From Epulopiscium sp. Nele67-Bin005 (GTDB lineage: Bacteria; Bacillota; Clostridia; Lachnospirales; Cellulosilyticaceae), in contig LNZR01000072.1 in assembly GCA_002007365.1 (NCBI GenBank), forward strand, positions 1 to 32,753: a DNA stretch of 32,753 nucleotides. Direction: 5' to 3'. Every line of letters begins with the position of its first letter. The first letter of the stretch is position 1. The notes beneath the pieces were generated by a model. That model worked only from the letters and a program-made list of their open reading frames with translations. It was not told the DNA's origin and made no database searches. Position numbers and translations under genes: made by a program. This document shows positions 25,102 to 32,753 of the stretch, in pieces.

Positions 25102-25774
25102 AGGAAAATTTACAAAACTAGGAGCAATAAAATACGTTGGGCATCTTGATACTGTACGCTTATTTCAGCGTGCAATCAAAATGGCACATATTCCAGTGGC
25201 CTATTCAGAAGGGTTTAATCCACATTCAAAAGTATATTTTGCGATGCCTTTATCTGTGGGCGTTTCGAGTGAAGGGGAGTATATCGAAATTAAAACTACA
25301 AAAGATATAGATTTAGATGAAACTACAAATTCATTAAATAGTGTGCTTCCAGAAGGTATAAAAATGGAAAAATTTGTGGAAGTTGAACAACAGATGCCAA
25401 CTTTAATGAGCCAAGTAGATAGGGCAGACTATGTTTTAACTTTGGAAGCACCAACATCTCCAGAAATTTCAGAGCTTGAGGAAAATTTAAATCAAGATAC
25501 ACTGATAATCCGTAAGCGTAACAAAAAAAATAAATGGTCAGAGGTAGATATTAAACCGTTAATTATTAACTACCATATAGAAAAAAATGAGGAGCAAATT
25601 ATTATCAATACTCAAATTAAAACTGGAAGTAAAGCTAATTTAAGTCCAGAGTTACTTCTACGAGCAATTTGCCCAAATCATTTTGATACTTTGGTTTACG
25701 ATATTCACAGAAAAGAGCTGTATAATGAGCAAGAAGAAGAAGTTACCCCACTAAAGGATTGTGTTAATGTATGA
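25091..25774 (+). CDS. TIGR03936 (DUF2344) family protein
   Basis: A 227-residue soluble protein, the regular partner of the TIGR03960 radical SAM protein; in some species the two are fused. The family start (MRIRGKFTKLGAIKYVGHLD, then AYSEGFNPH and FAMPLSVGVSSEGEY) is clear. The function is unknown, with a tRNA or rRNA modification role often suspected from the neighbours. AAAGGAG ends six bases before the ATG at 25091; an upstream in-frame ATG lies inside the previous gene and lacks a site. ATGA overlap with the next gene indicates translational coupling. Confidence 0.9.
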   Translation: MRIRGKFTKLGAIKYVGHLDTVRLFQRAIKMAHIPVAYSEGFNPHSKVYFAMPLSVGVSSEGEYIEIKTTKDIDLDETTNSLNSVLPEGIKMEKFVEVEQQMPTLMSQVDRADYVLTLEAPTSPEISELEENLNQDTLIIRKRNKKNKWSEVDIKPLIINYHIEKNEEQIIINTQIKTGSKANLSPELLLRAICPNHFDTLVYDIHRKELYNEQEEEVTPLKDCVNV

Positions 25775-27174
25775 TAACTTTAGTCGTTGATAAAGGGGTG
25801 GCATATACTAGAGTTGCCAAGATTATTGAGAATAAAGTTCAAAATTTCTTTGTAGTTAACCATTTTCAGGAAGAACGACAAGACCAAATTTATATAGGTC
25901 AAGTTTCAGATATAGTTAAAGATTTAAAATGTGCATTTGTAGACTTTGGTCAAGATAAAAAAGGAATGCTTAATTTTAAATTAATCCCAGAAGAATTTCG
26001 ACCAAAATTAAATATTGGAACTCGACTTGCTGTTCAAGTTGCAAAAGAACAATCGGGTTCAAAAGGGGATAGATTAACAAGTTATTTAAATTTAACAGGC
26101 CTATATTGTGTATGTTTATTGTTTGAAAAAGGGGTAGCAATTTCCAAAAAAATTTCTGACAAAGAAGAAAGAGAACAGTTAAAAAATTTGGTTATGGAAA
26201 TTTCTCAAAATAAGTATGGTTTTATTGTAAGAACTGATGCTAAAGATGTTGAGCCAAAAATTTTGGAACAAGAAATTTTATATTTAATGCAACAAGCAGA
26301 TAAGTTAATAGAAAGCAAAGATAACTTATCTAAGGGTACAAAAATTGAATTGTGTGAAATAAATTATGGACACTGGTTATTAAATCAAAATTTAAATAAT
26401 ACTTCTATCCGATTACTTTGCAATAATAAGGAAGAAACTGTAAAAATTAAATTATATTTAGAACAATTTTTTCCAAATTTAGAACTGGAAATAGTGCAGT
26501 ATAATTATGCTGACCAGCCATTTAAAATTATTGATATAGAACGAATATTTTCTGAAACTTTAAAATATAGTGTGTGGTTAAAAAATGGGTCTAATTTAAT
26601 AATTGAAAATAATGAAGCATTAACTGTAGTTGATGTAAATACAGCTAAAGCGAATTTTACCAAAAATAAAAATATATCCTACGTAAATAAGCTGGCAGTT
26701 GAAGAAACTATTTATCAAAGTATAAAACGTAATTTGGCAGGTATAATTATTATAGATTTAATCCAAATGAATGATGATCAAAATTTAGAAATTTATCAAT
26801 TTGCAAAAGATTTAATTTTAAAATTAGATAGAGGTCGTACAAAAGTATATCCCATTACAGAAATTGGTTTGATGCAATTAACTCGTTCACGACAGTATAA
26901 ACCTATACATGAAGTTATATTTACATCTACAATCAGAGATGGACAGAGAGGACTATGTTATCAACTTAGTTATATTTGTTATTTGTTAGAACAAAAGTTA
27001 AGACCTGTTATTTCAAATAATGTACATTCAACTTTTAATGTACAAGTGTCTAATGAACTCAAAATGTTTCTAAATAACACTCACTTTATAGAGGAATTTG
27101 AGAAATATTACAACATTAAATTAAATATTTCTAAATCTGATTTAAAGGATTATTTTAAAGTTGAATATCATTAA
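25771..27174 (+). CDS. RNase E/G family ribonuclease lacking the zinc-link motif
   Basis: A 467-residue protein with the RNase G layout: an S1 domain (about residues 35-105; YIGQVSDIVKDLKCAFVDFG), then an RNase-H-like and DNase-I-like catalytic core. The magnesium-binding aspartates appear as D288 in VVDVNTAKAN and D329 in IIIDLIQM, spaced as in E. coli RNase E. After IGLMQLTRSR the family normally has CPxC, which links two subunits through zinc; here that stretch has no CPxC. The surrounding core is also divergent. It may be a monomeric or altered RNase. The ATGA overlap with TIGR03936 is conserved context, but the usual following rplU-rpmA genes are absent. Confidence 0.85.
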   Translation: MITLVVDKGVAYTRVAKIIENKVQNFFVVNHFQEERQDQIYIGQVSDIVKDLKCAFVDFGQDKKGMLNFKLIPEEFRPKLNIGTRLAVQVAKEQSGSKGDRLTSYLNLTGLYCVCLLFEKGVAISKKISDKEEREQLKNLVMEISQNKYGFIVRTDAKDVEPKILEQEILYLMQQADKLIESKDNLSKGTKIELCEINYGHWLLNQNLNNTSIRLLCNNKEETVKIKLYLEQFFPNLELEIVQYNYADQPFKIIDIERIFSETLKYSVWLKNGSNLIIENNEALTVVDVNTAKANFTKNKNISYVNKLAVEETIYQSIKRNLAGIIIIDLIQMNDDQNLEIYQFAKDLILKLDRGRTKVYPITEIGLMQLTRSRQYKPIHEVIFTSTIRDGQRGLCYQLSYICYLLEQKLRPVISNNVHSTFNVQVSNELKMFLNNTHFIEEFEKYYNIKLNISKSDLKDYFKVEYH

Positions 27175-27327
27175 AAAATAGGAATGTAAGTATATTTTGA
27201 GAGTGTATATTTATATACAAAAACTTTTGCTAATGTTATATTTATTCGATTAGTTTTTATAAAATTTACTAATGAAAATCCACATATTGGGGCATACTTG
27301 TACTATTAAAAAATATTGGAGGTATTT

Positions 27328-28119
27328 ATGGTAAATTTTAAATGTAATAACTTAAAAAAAGCAGTCCTTACTAAACTTGAAAAACAACCAACCGATAACA
27401 TCACAGAAGCAGAGCTAAACGAAGTGACAGTTCTTAATTTAGGAGGAAAAGAGATTAGTAGTTTGGAGGGGTTAGAGCATGCCAAAAATTTAACTCATCT
27501 AAATTTAAGTTACAACAATTTAACAGATATTAGCCAAATTTCAAATTTTACAAAGCTTATGAGCTTGGATATTTGGCATAACAAAATTGCTGATATTAGT
27601 GCAGTTGCAAGCCTAAAAAATCTATCCAGCTTGGGGCTTTTAGATAACAAAATTAGTGATATTACACCATTGTCAAAATTAAAAAATCTTAGTGTTTTAG
27701 GGCTAGCTCAAAATAATATCAGCGATTTGACTCCACTAGAAAATTTAAAAAACCTAGAGTTTATATATTTATCTAACAATGGAATTAGCGATATTACACC
27801 CCTAGCAAAACTTAAAAATTTAGTTGAAATTGGATTATTTTTTAATAAAATTACGGACTTAGTTCCACTAGCTGAACTTACAGAATTAAAGGGATTATAT
27901 CTAAATTCTAATCAAATTAAAGATATCACCCCATTAAAAAATTTGACAAAATTGGAATATTTGAACCTATCTGAAAATAAAATTACAGATATAAGTCCAA
28001 TCGCACACTTTAAACATTTAGTTTCCTTAGATTTGTTGGAAAACCCAATTAATTTAACTGATGCACGCACAATTAAAATGGTTGAGGATTTACGCCAAAG
28101 TATTATGCAAGCAAGCTAA
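27328..28119 (+). CDS. Cytosolic leucine-rich-repeat protein (internalin-like repeats)
   Basis: A 263-residue protein made almost entirely of 22-residue leucine-rich repeats of the internalin type (pattern LxxLxLxxNxIxDITPLxxLKN). About nine repeats span residues ~38-245. A helical N-terminal cap precedes them (residues 5-37, with an ITEAELNEV-like segment as in internalin caps). No signal peptide, membrane helix or sorting signal is visible, so it is predicted to be cytosolic, unlike most proteins with this repeat. GGAGG precedes the ATG at 27328. A terminator follows directly, so it is a single-gene unit. LRRs bind proteins, but the partner is unknown. Confidence 0.85.
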   Translation: MVNFKCNNLKKAVLTKLEKQPTDNITEAELNEVTVLNLGGKEISSLEGLEHAKNLTHLNLSYNNLTDISQISNFTKLMSLDIWHNKIADISAVASLKNLSSLGLLDNKISDITPLSKLKNLSVLGLAQNNISDLTPLENLKNLEFIYLSNNGISDITPLAKLKNLVEIGLFFNKITDLVPLAELTELKGLYLNSNQIKDITPLKNLTKLEYLNLSENKITDISPIAHFKHLVSLDLLENPINLTDARTIKMVEDLRQSIMQAS

Positions 28120-28127
28120 AGTTTATG

Positions 28128-28155
28128 CCTATCACCAAAAGTGGTAGGTTTTTTT
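28128..28155 (+). terminator. Rho-independent terminator after the cytosolic LRR gene
   Basis: CCTATCAC (28128-28135) and GTGGTAGG (28141-28148) form an 8-bp stem with one G-U pair and a CAAAA loop. A T7 run follows. It starts nine bases after the stop codon. Confidence 0.85.
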
Positions 28156-28481
28156 ATTACTGAAATATAACTTAAATATTAAATGTTTAAACTATATTTA
28201 CATAAATGTTGTAATATAAGTAATGGGTATGAAACTTTTTATAAATATTTTTCAAAAGAGAAATATCAATAAAAATTTGCTCTCAAAAATTACGAACAAC
28301 AAAATGGAACAAAAATGGGAATTTATTCTAAATAAATGTTAAATTAAACTATTTTATATTTATATTTTTTCTAAATTCTTGCAATTATATCTATCATATG
28401 ATATAGTTTTTTTGTAATTAAATTATAATCTAGTTAATAAATTAATAATATCTATAACTATAAAATTGGAGGAAATTATAT
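28156..28481. other. AT-rich intergenic region upstream of the surface protein gene
   Basis: About 325 bp of very AT-rich DNA with no credible open frame. The first two-thirds hold nothing I can name. The last 100 bp carry a possible promoter with an internal palindrome (listed separately), another TATAAT at 28424-28429 without a good -35, and GGAGG just before the start codon of the surface protein. Confidence 0.6.
28379..28407 (+). promoter_or_regulatory. Possible promoter with a palindromic operator
   Basis: TTGCAA (28379-28384) and TATAGT (28402-28407) are separated by 17 bp. The spacer and -10 overlap a perfect 12-bp palindrome, TATCATATGATA (28392-28403), suitable for a dimeric regulator. 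In such AT-rich DNA both could be chance. Confidence 0.35.
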
Positions 28482-31076
28482 ATGAAATCAAAACGATTGA
28501 GCTTGGTTATTGCAGGAATTATGCTGGGGTGTCAGATTGGTACAGGCTATGCAGTACAAGCGTTTAATACATATTCACCAATCATTATTGCAACGAATGA
28601 TGTAGATAATGAAGCAACAATTTCAATTAGAGATAACAATTTAGAGCAAAAAATTTTGGAGCAAGTAGATAACAATCAAGATGGCAAAATTCAGCTAAGT
28701 GAAATTGACTCACTTAAAAATTTAGTCGCAGATGATGCAGGCATTGAACTCATTGATGGAATTGAAAATGCGATTAATTTACAAAGTCTATCTTTGACAG
28801 ATAATTTAATAGAAAATGTATCGTATTTATCAACATTATCTCAACTTACAAAATTGGACTTATCAAATAATAATATTACAGATATTACGCCTTTATTAAA
28901 ACTGAACAATCTACAACAATTAAATATAGAGCAAAATTTATTGGATTTAAAAAATGAAACTACACTTAATGTTATTGAAACTTTAGAAAATAATAATGTT
29001 CAAGTAACATATTTAAATCAACAAATGATGGTTGATGAAGAGTCACCAATTTTGGAATATGATGGAGAATTAGAGTTTGAAGTTATGCAATATGAGTACT
29101 TTGAAATGCCTAATGTTGTAGCCGTGGACAATTCAGGTGAAGCAGAGATAAATTTATTGATAACTAAAGATGAAGAGGAAGTACAAAGTTTTACAACATC
29201 AATTTTTGGATTATACACATTAACTTATACTGCTGTTGATAAATCAGGAAATGAAAGTGACCCTCTATTAATTTCTTTAAATGTAATAGAAAGTGAAGTC
29301 GATGAAGTTTTAATATTTACAGATGCCGAGTTAGAAAAGAAGATTTTAGCTGAAGTCGATGAAAATAGAGATGGAAAAGTTCAACGTAGTGAGATTGAAA
29401 AGCTAGAACTGCTTTCATTAAACGATATACAAGTTAGCAATTTAGAAAGATTGGAGAACGCTATAAATTTAACAGATTTATACGTTGGAAATAACAATTT
29501 AACTGACATCACTTGGCTAGATACTCTTACGAGTTTAACTTATTTATCAGTTTATAACAATGAAATTACAGATATTTCTCCACTTTCTGCTTTAATTAAT
29601 TTAACCGATTTAGATTTAGGGAATTCAAATGGTGGAAATAAAGTGGAAGATATTAGCCCTATTGCTGACTTAACAAACTTAATGTATTTGAGCATGGATA
29701 CAAATCTAGTTGTTGATATAACTCCATTAAATGAATTATTAGAGCTTAGGGGTATAAATTTAAGAAACAATCAAATAATAGACTTAGAGCCACTTTCAGG
29801 ATTGGAAAATCTATTATTTTTGAACGTTAGTAACAATGAAATTTCTGATGTTTCGGCACTTGATGGGCTAGGTCTTATGGAGCTTGACCTAAGTGGAAAT
29901 AATATTACAGATATTAGTGCATTAGCTTCATTAGAATTTTTGTGGGAACTAAATCTTGAAAATAATTTTCTGAATTTAGAAGACGAAGAAACGATGAATG
30001 TCATTAATTATTTTATAGCAAGTGGAGCAGATGTTTCTTATGAACAACAAAAAGAACAATTTGATGATGAAATTCCAATTTTAAATTATGACGGAGAAAT
30101 TCAAATTGTAGTTGTTCAAGGAGATAAAAACTTTGAAATGCCAGTGGTTACAGTAAGTGATAATATTGATACTAACCCTACCTTAAGCCTTAAAATTACT
30201 AAAAATGGTCAGGAAGTAGATGAGGTAGACGTTAATCAATTAGGAACTACGGTTCTAAGTTATACAGCTGTAGATTTTGCAGGAAATCAAAGTCGCCCTC
30301 TTACTTTAAATGTTAATGTAGTTTTAGGCAATGATACAGAAAGTCTTGCAAAAGCTATTTCATACGCAGAAAGTCAGATGTTAAATATCCAACAAAGTAG
30401 TAATGGACATAATGTTTTTAGAAGCGAAGAGTGGGTTACTTCTGTTGAATATAACCGTTTAGCTGTCACAATTACAGCATCAAAAAGAACACTAGAAGAT
30501 TTTGAAATAACTCAAAATGAGTTAGATAAACAATTAGAAACTTTAAATATTGCTGTAGCTAATTTTAATGATGCAAAACAATATGGATTAAAACGTGATA
30601 TCGAGCCAGAGGCAGTTGAGGACACAGAAATTCCAGTTATAAACTATACAGGTAAGTTAGATTTTGAAATTTATCAGGGACAAAGTTTTACAGTACCAAG
30701 ACTTACAGCCACTGATAACATTGATGAAAATATGACAGTTTCACTGGAAATTAGAAGAAATGGTTTAAAAGTTGATATATTTGATTCAGAGTTATCGGGT
30801 ACTTATAAATTGACATATAGTGCCGAGGATAGTGCAGGTAATCAGGCTGAAGATGTTATAATTTTAGTTAAAGTTAATAAAGTCGATGAAAATACAGTAA
30901 TTCCAGAAGTAGAAGAGATTGAGGAAGAAATAATTCCAGAAGTAGAAGAGGTTGAGGAAGAAATAATTCCAGAAGTAGAAGAGGTTGAGGAAGTGCATGT
31001 GTGTTTGTATGTAAAAGCTCATTTTATTGCATTTATTTGTTTTGGAGCTTTTCCAGTGTTTTACGAAGAAGATTGA
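28482..31076 (+). CDS. Secreted modular LRR / EF-hand / Ig-like surface protein, C-terminus replaced by foreign DNA
   Basis: An 864-residue open frame, of which residues 1-837 look genuine. Residues 1-30 are a Sec signal peptide. Two modules follow, each with a calcium-type EF-hand loop (D63 in DNNQDGKIQLSE; D293 in DENRDGKVQRSE), then LRRs (about 3 in the first, about 8 in the second), then an Ig-like DUF5011-type domain (~188-275 and ~531-615). A helical FIVAR-like stretch (~617-705) and a third Ig-like domain (~717-800) come next. Acidic 11-residue repeats (IPEVEEVEEEI) begin at 807. The third copy breaks off at base 30,993. The final 27 residues derive from eukaryote-like DNA and are not part of the protein. 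The real gene should continue, probably to a wall anchor. Confidence 0.85.
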   Translation: MKSKRLSLVIAGIMLGCQIGTGYAVQAFNTYSPIIIATNDVDNEATISIRDNNLEQKILEQVDNNQDGKIQLSEIDSLKNLVADDAGIELIDGIENAINLQSLSLTDNLIENVSYLSTLSQLTKLDLSNNNITDITPLLKLNNLQQLNIEQNLLDLKNETTLNVIETLENNNVQVTYLNQQMMVDEESPILEYDGELEFEVMQYEYFEMPNVVAVDNSGEAEINLLITKDEEEVQSFTTSIFGLYTLTYTAVDKSGNESDPLLISLNVIESEVDEVLIFTDAELEKKILAEVDENRDGKVQRSEIEKLELLSLNDIQVSNLERLENAINLTDLYVGNNNLTDITWLDTLTSLTYLSVYNNEITDISPLSALINLTDLDLGNSNGGNKVEDISPIADLTNLMYLSMDTNLVVDITPLNELLELRGINLRNNQIIDLEPLSGLENLLFLNVSNNEISDVSALDGLGLMELDLSGNNITDISALASLEFLWELNLENNFLNLEDEETMNVINYFIASGADVSYEQQKEQFDDEIPILNYDGEIQIVVVQGDKNFEMPVVTVSDNIDTNPTLSLKITKNGQEVDEVDVNQLGTTVLSYTAVDFAGNQSRPLTLNVNVVLGNDTESLAKAISYAESQMLNIQQSSNGHNVFRSEEWVTSVEYNRLAVTITASKRTLEDFEITQNELDKQLETLNIAVANFNDAKQYGLKRDIEPEAVEDTEIPVINYTGKLDFEIYQGQSFTVPRLTATDNIDENMTVSLEIRRNGLKVDIFDSELSGTYKLTYSAEDSAGNQAEDVIILVKVNKVDENTVIPEVEEIEEEIIPEVEEVEEEIIPEVEEVEEVHVCLYVKAHFIAFICFGAFPVFYEED
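30900..30993 (+). repeat. 33-bp tandem repeat encoding acidic IPEVEEVEEEI units
   Basis: Two complete 33-bp units (30900-30932 and 30933-30965, differing at one visible position) and a 28-bp partial unit (30966-30993). They encode an acidic spacer at the end of the surface protein. The sequence leaves the repeat at the point where foreign DNA begins. Confidence 0.85.
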
Positions 31077-31104
31077 AAGAAAAATAAATTTGTGTTCAAA
31101 TTAA

Positions 31105-31315
31105 GGACAAAGACTGAACATAAATACAGCTTCTTCAAACATCAGTAAGCTTCACCATTCTCTGGCTGGGGTTCACTATAGTAAAAGCTTGTCCCTCATC
31201 GATCCTGACAACCTGCCTCTCTTACATCAGGCTACAACGGAGGGTCTTCACAGTGTGTCTGCTGCTACTGCGTCACCATACCATCAGCAGTTCAGGGCAG
31301 CTGTCACATGGATTG
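31105..31315 (+). other. Possible eukaryotic exon fragment
   Basis: An open frame of about 70 codons without a stop (in-frame stop just before, at 31102) has a protein-like composition, for example SLSLIDPDNLPLLHQ and SPYHQQFRAAVTW. It ends next to a strong splice-donor consensus, GTGAGT at 31316-31321. I do not recognise the protein. The upstream acceptor is unclear: the AG at 31128-31129 lacks a good pyrimidine tract. Low confidence. Confidence 0.25.
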
Positions 31316-31460
31316 GTGAGTCAAGTACAGTTATATTCACTAACATTTACACAGAACTGTGAAGATTACTCAATTTCCATACAACTTATGGTACCGTCAA
31401 TAAAGTGAGCAACAGACAAACAGTTTAAAGAACTGATTCAGTGAACATTAATACTCTCTT

Positions 31461-31598
31461 TACCTGCTCAGCTACAACAAAGGATGGAAACTGATACATC
31501 TACATGCAGCATGTGAACTCTTGATCACACTTACCTGCTTATCTACAACAAAAGAAGGAGACTTTTGCATTCACATATAGCATATGGATCCTTAAAAA
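31461..31598. repeat. Diverged ~71-bp tandem duplication in the eukaryote-like part
   Basis: Two copies start with TACCTGCT at 31461 and 31532 and stay alignable through CTACAACAAA, a GGA/AGG-rich step, GCAT..CA and CATGTGAACTC versus CATATGGATCC. Such short tandem duplications are common in vertebrate intergenic or intronic DNA. Confidence 0.5.
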
Positions 31599-32230
31599 AT
31601 ACATTTAATTTTCTTATGTCTCCATGTGGAAAATACACTCTTAATAAATAATGAGACTTTTCCATGAGCTCTGACCTGAAAATACTGCGAGAATCGTGTT
31701 ATATTGTGCCATTTAACATTTACAGTTGTTTGAGTGTTTGTTTGCTATTGCCTGAGCTAATTATTTTACACTGTGCTATATATTATGTTTATGCTGTCTA
31801 TTGCAAAGGTTTGATTGGATTTGCTGAATGGATTTTCATCTAACTCAGAGATAATCAGTAAATCAAAACCCTTGAGATTCAGAAAGGTTAATGCTCAATT
31901 CTACAACAAGATTACTGTTGTTTGTGGAACATTTAAAAGAAAACAAATGAAGCCTTAAAAAACATTTCAAAGGATTTATTACACACTCTGAAATTCGTTA
32001 ACCGCAGTCTTTTGTGTTTGTACCAAAAAGAAGAAATGAATGGCTGGACTGAAATATCATCAAAGACAGCCGGCAGGAAGGCAGAAACTAAATATTAGTA
32101 CCAGCAAACAGAACAATGCAGAGTCTCAAGCTCTTGCCTCAATTAAAACAGTAAAGAGTTTGTGATGAACTTTCTTTGGCAAAACATTATTAAATTTAGG
32201 CTAAGTTTTAAAACAGGGTTAGGAAGAAAC

Positions 32231-32691
32231 ACATGACTTAGTAAGGCATTACAGTAATTTTATTACTTTTCCCAGTAGCTAATAAAACAAGGGATTACAA
32301 CTGCCAAAACAGCAACTATATTACAGTTACTGCATCACTAGAGAGGGATGTTTTTGTCCTCAGATATCTTATGACAATGAGACATATGTGCATGTGATGT
32401 ATATTTATTTTTCTACAAGAGGCTTATTTTGATTTGATTTGATTTCACTAACACTGTTGAAGTCCTGATGAGCTGCTGATGGTGTTTCTGTGCTTAAGCA
32501 TGACTTTAAATTAGTATCCATCAAAACAAAACGAAGTCGGTTGGGTTTCAAAAGTAATATAGTAAAGTAACAAGTAACATACCTAATTACTTTTGATACA
32601 AAGTAATAAATATAACAAATTTATTACTTTTAGATTGAGTAATCAGCAATAAGTAACTTATTACTGTTTCAGAATAACTTGCCCAACACTG
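32231..32691. mobile_element. Diverged non-autonomous hAT-type transposon remnant (fish-type)
   Basis: The right end reads CCCAACACTG (32682-32691), the terminal inverted repeat of a hAT family abundant in fish genomes. It is preceded by the family's alternating AGTAACTTATTACT, AGTAATCAG and AAGTAACAAGTAACATACC motifs. The left part (about 32,237-32,340) has TTACAGTAATTTTATTACTTTTCCC, then AGGGATTAC-like and TTACAGTTACTGCATCA elements, the order I remember for this element. The exact left end (CAGTGTTGGG) is not found, so the copy is decayed or incomplete. Recognition is from memory. Confidence 0.6.
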
Positions 32692-32753
32692 GCGGGCACA
32701 CAGCAAAGGCGTTTGTGCACAATTCTATTAACGCCTCCATTTTCTTTGAAGAC

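Larger units (their letters stand above)
30994..32753. other. Eukaryote-like (probably fish) DNA joined to the bacterial contig
   Basis: About 1.76 kb with a different texture from the preceding 31 kb. There are no open frames of bacterial size, no ribosome-binding sites and frequent CTG/CAG and TGTG words. A splice-donor-like GTGAGT, a diverged tandem repeat and a fish-type hAT transposon remnant are present. The change is abrupt inside a bacterial coding repeat. Assignment to a fish host is from memory of the transposon end, not a search. The joint is most easily explained as an assembly or amplification chimera; true insertion of host DNA into a bacterium is much less likely. Confidence 0.8.

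Noticed and set aside
27206-27219. Inverted repeat GTATAT/ATATAC upstream of the cytosolic LRR gene as an operator
   Set aside because: It is made almost only of A and T in a very AT-rich spacer; such repeats are expected by chance and no promoter lines up with it.
30994-31076. Hydrophobic C-terminal tail of the surface protein as a membrane anchor
   Set aside because: It lies beyond the repeat break in eukaryote-like DNA, contains His and Cys in an unanchor-like order and has no LPxTG-type signal.
32428-32446. GATTT triplicate as a CRISPR or regulatory repeat
   Set aside because: It is a short simple repeat in the eukaryote-like segment, common in vertebrate DNA.

Overview
The window is mostly AT-rich bacterial DNA (about one-third GC by eye) with strong GGAGG-type ribosome-binding sites, sigma-A-like promoters and tight same-strand gene packing. 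Gene content points to an anaerobic clostridial Firmicute: three radical-SAM proteins, an Rnf complex, DUF4321-radC-mreBCD-PBP2-minCDE-rodA-mgsA, and the TIGR03960-TIGR03936-RNase G trio. The last ~1.76 kb (from about 30,994) is unlike the rest. It lacks bacterial genes and ends in a repeat that I recognise as a hAT-type transposon end common in fish genomes. The simplest reading is a bacterial contig joined to host DNA, which suggests a fish-gut bacterium, possibly a Lachnospiraceae/Epulopiscium-type symbiont. The host and taxon are inferences.

Layout. 1-1,330: a terminator from an upstream gene, a promoter and an M20 amidohydrolase. 1,334-1,558 (minus strand, the only reverse gene): a DUF378 membrane protein. 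1,672-3,176: a YhcC-type radical-SAM protein and an unrecognised small membrane protein containing a G8 tract. 3,182-12,688: one promoter, then eleven closely packed genes and a terminator. These are a uridine-kinase-like NTPase, RsuA, a hypothetical protein, a HAD hydrolase, YgiQ and a full but unusual Rnf set in the order C, D-G fusion, E, A, B. 12,767-23,204: DUF4321, RadC, the elongation machinery (MreB, MreC, MreD, a 1,041-residue PBP2, RodA), the MinCDE division-site system and methylglyoxal synthase. 23,251-27,174: TIGR03960 radical SAM, TIGR03936 (DUF2344) and an RNase E/G-family protein. 27,328-30,993: a cytosolic leucine-rich-repeat (LRR) protein and a secreted modular LRR/EF-hand/Ig-like surface protein cut off at the junction. 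30,994-32,753: eukaryote-like DNA.

How the parts work together. Rnf would couple ferredoxin:NAD+ electron transfer to an ion gradient. The mre/PBP2/RodA block builds the lateral wall, and Min places the septum. The LRR proteins are probably surface or interaction proteins. The most unusual bacterial feature is Rnf: RnfD and RnfG are fused, RnfE has Ser where the family has an Fe-S Cys, RnfB has a shortened N-terminal Fe-S domain and the RnfG flavin motif is altered. The most consequential structural observation is the bacterial/eukaryotic junction, which corrupts the C-terminus of the last gene. I saw no tRNA, rRNA, CRISPR array or bacterial insertion sequence.
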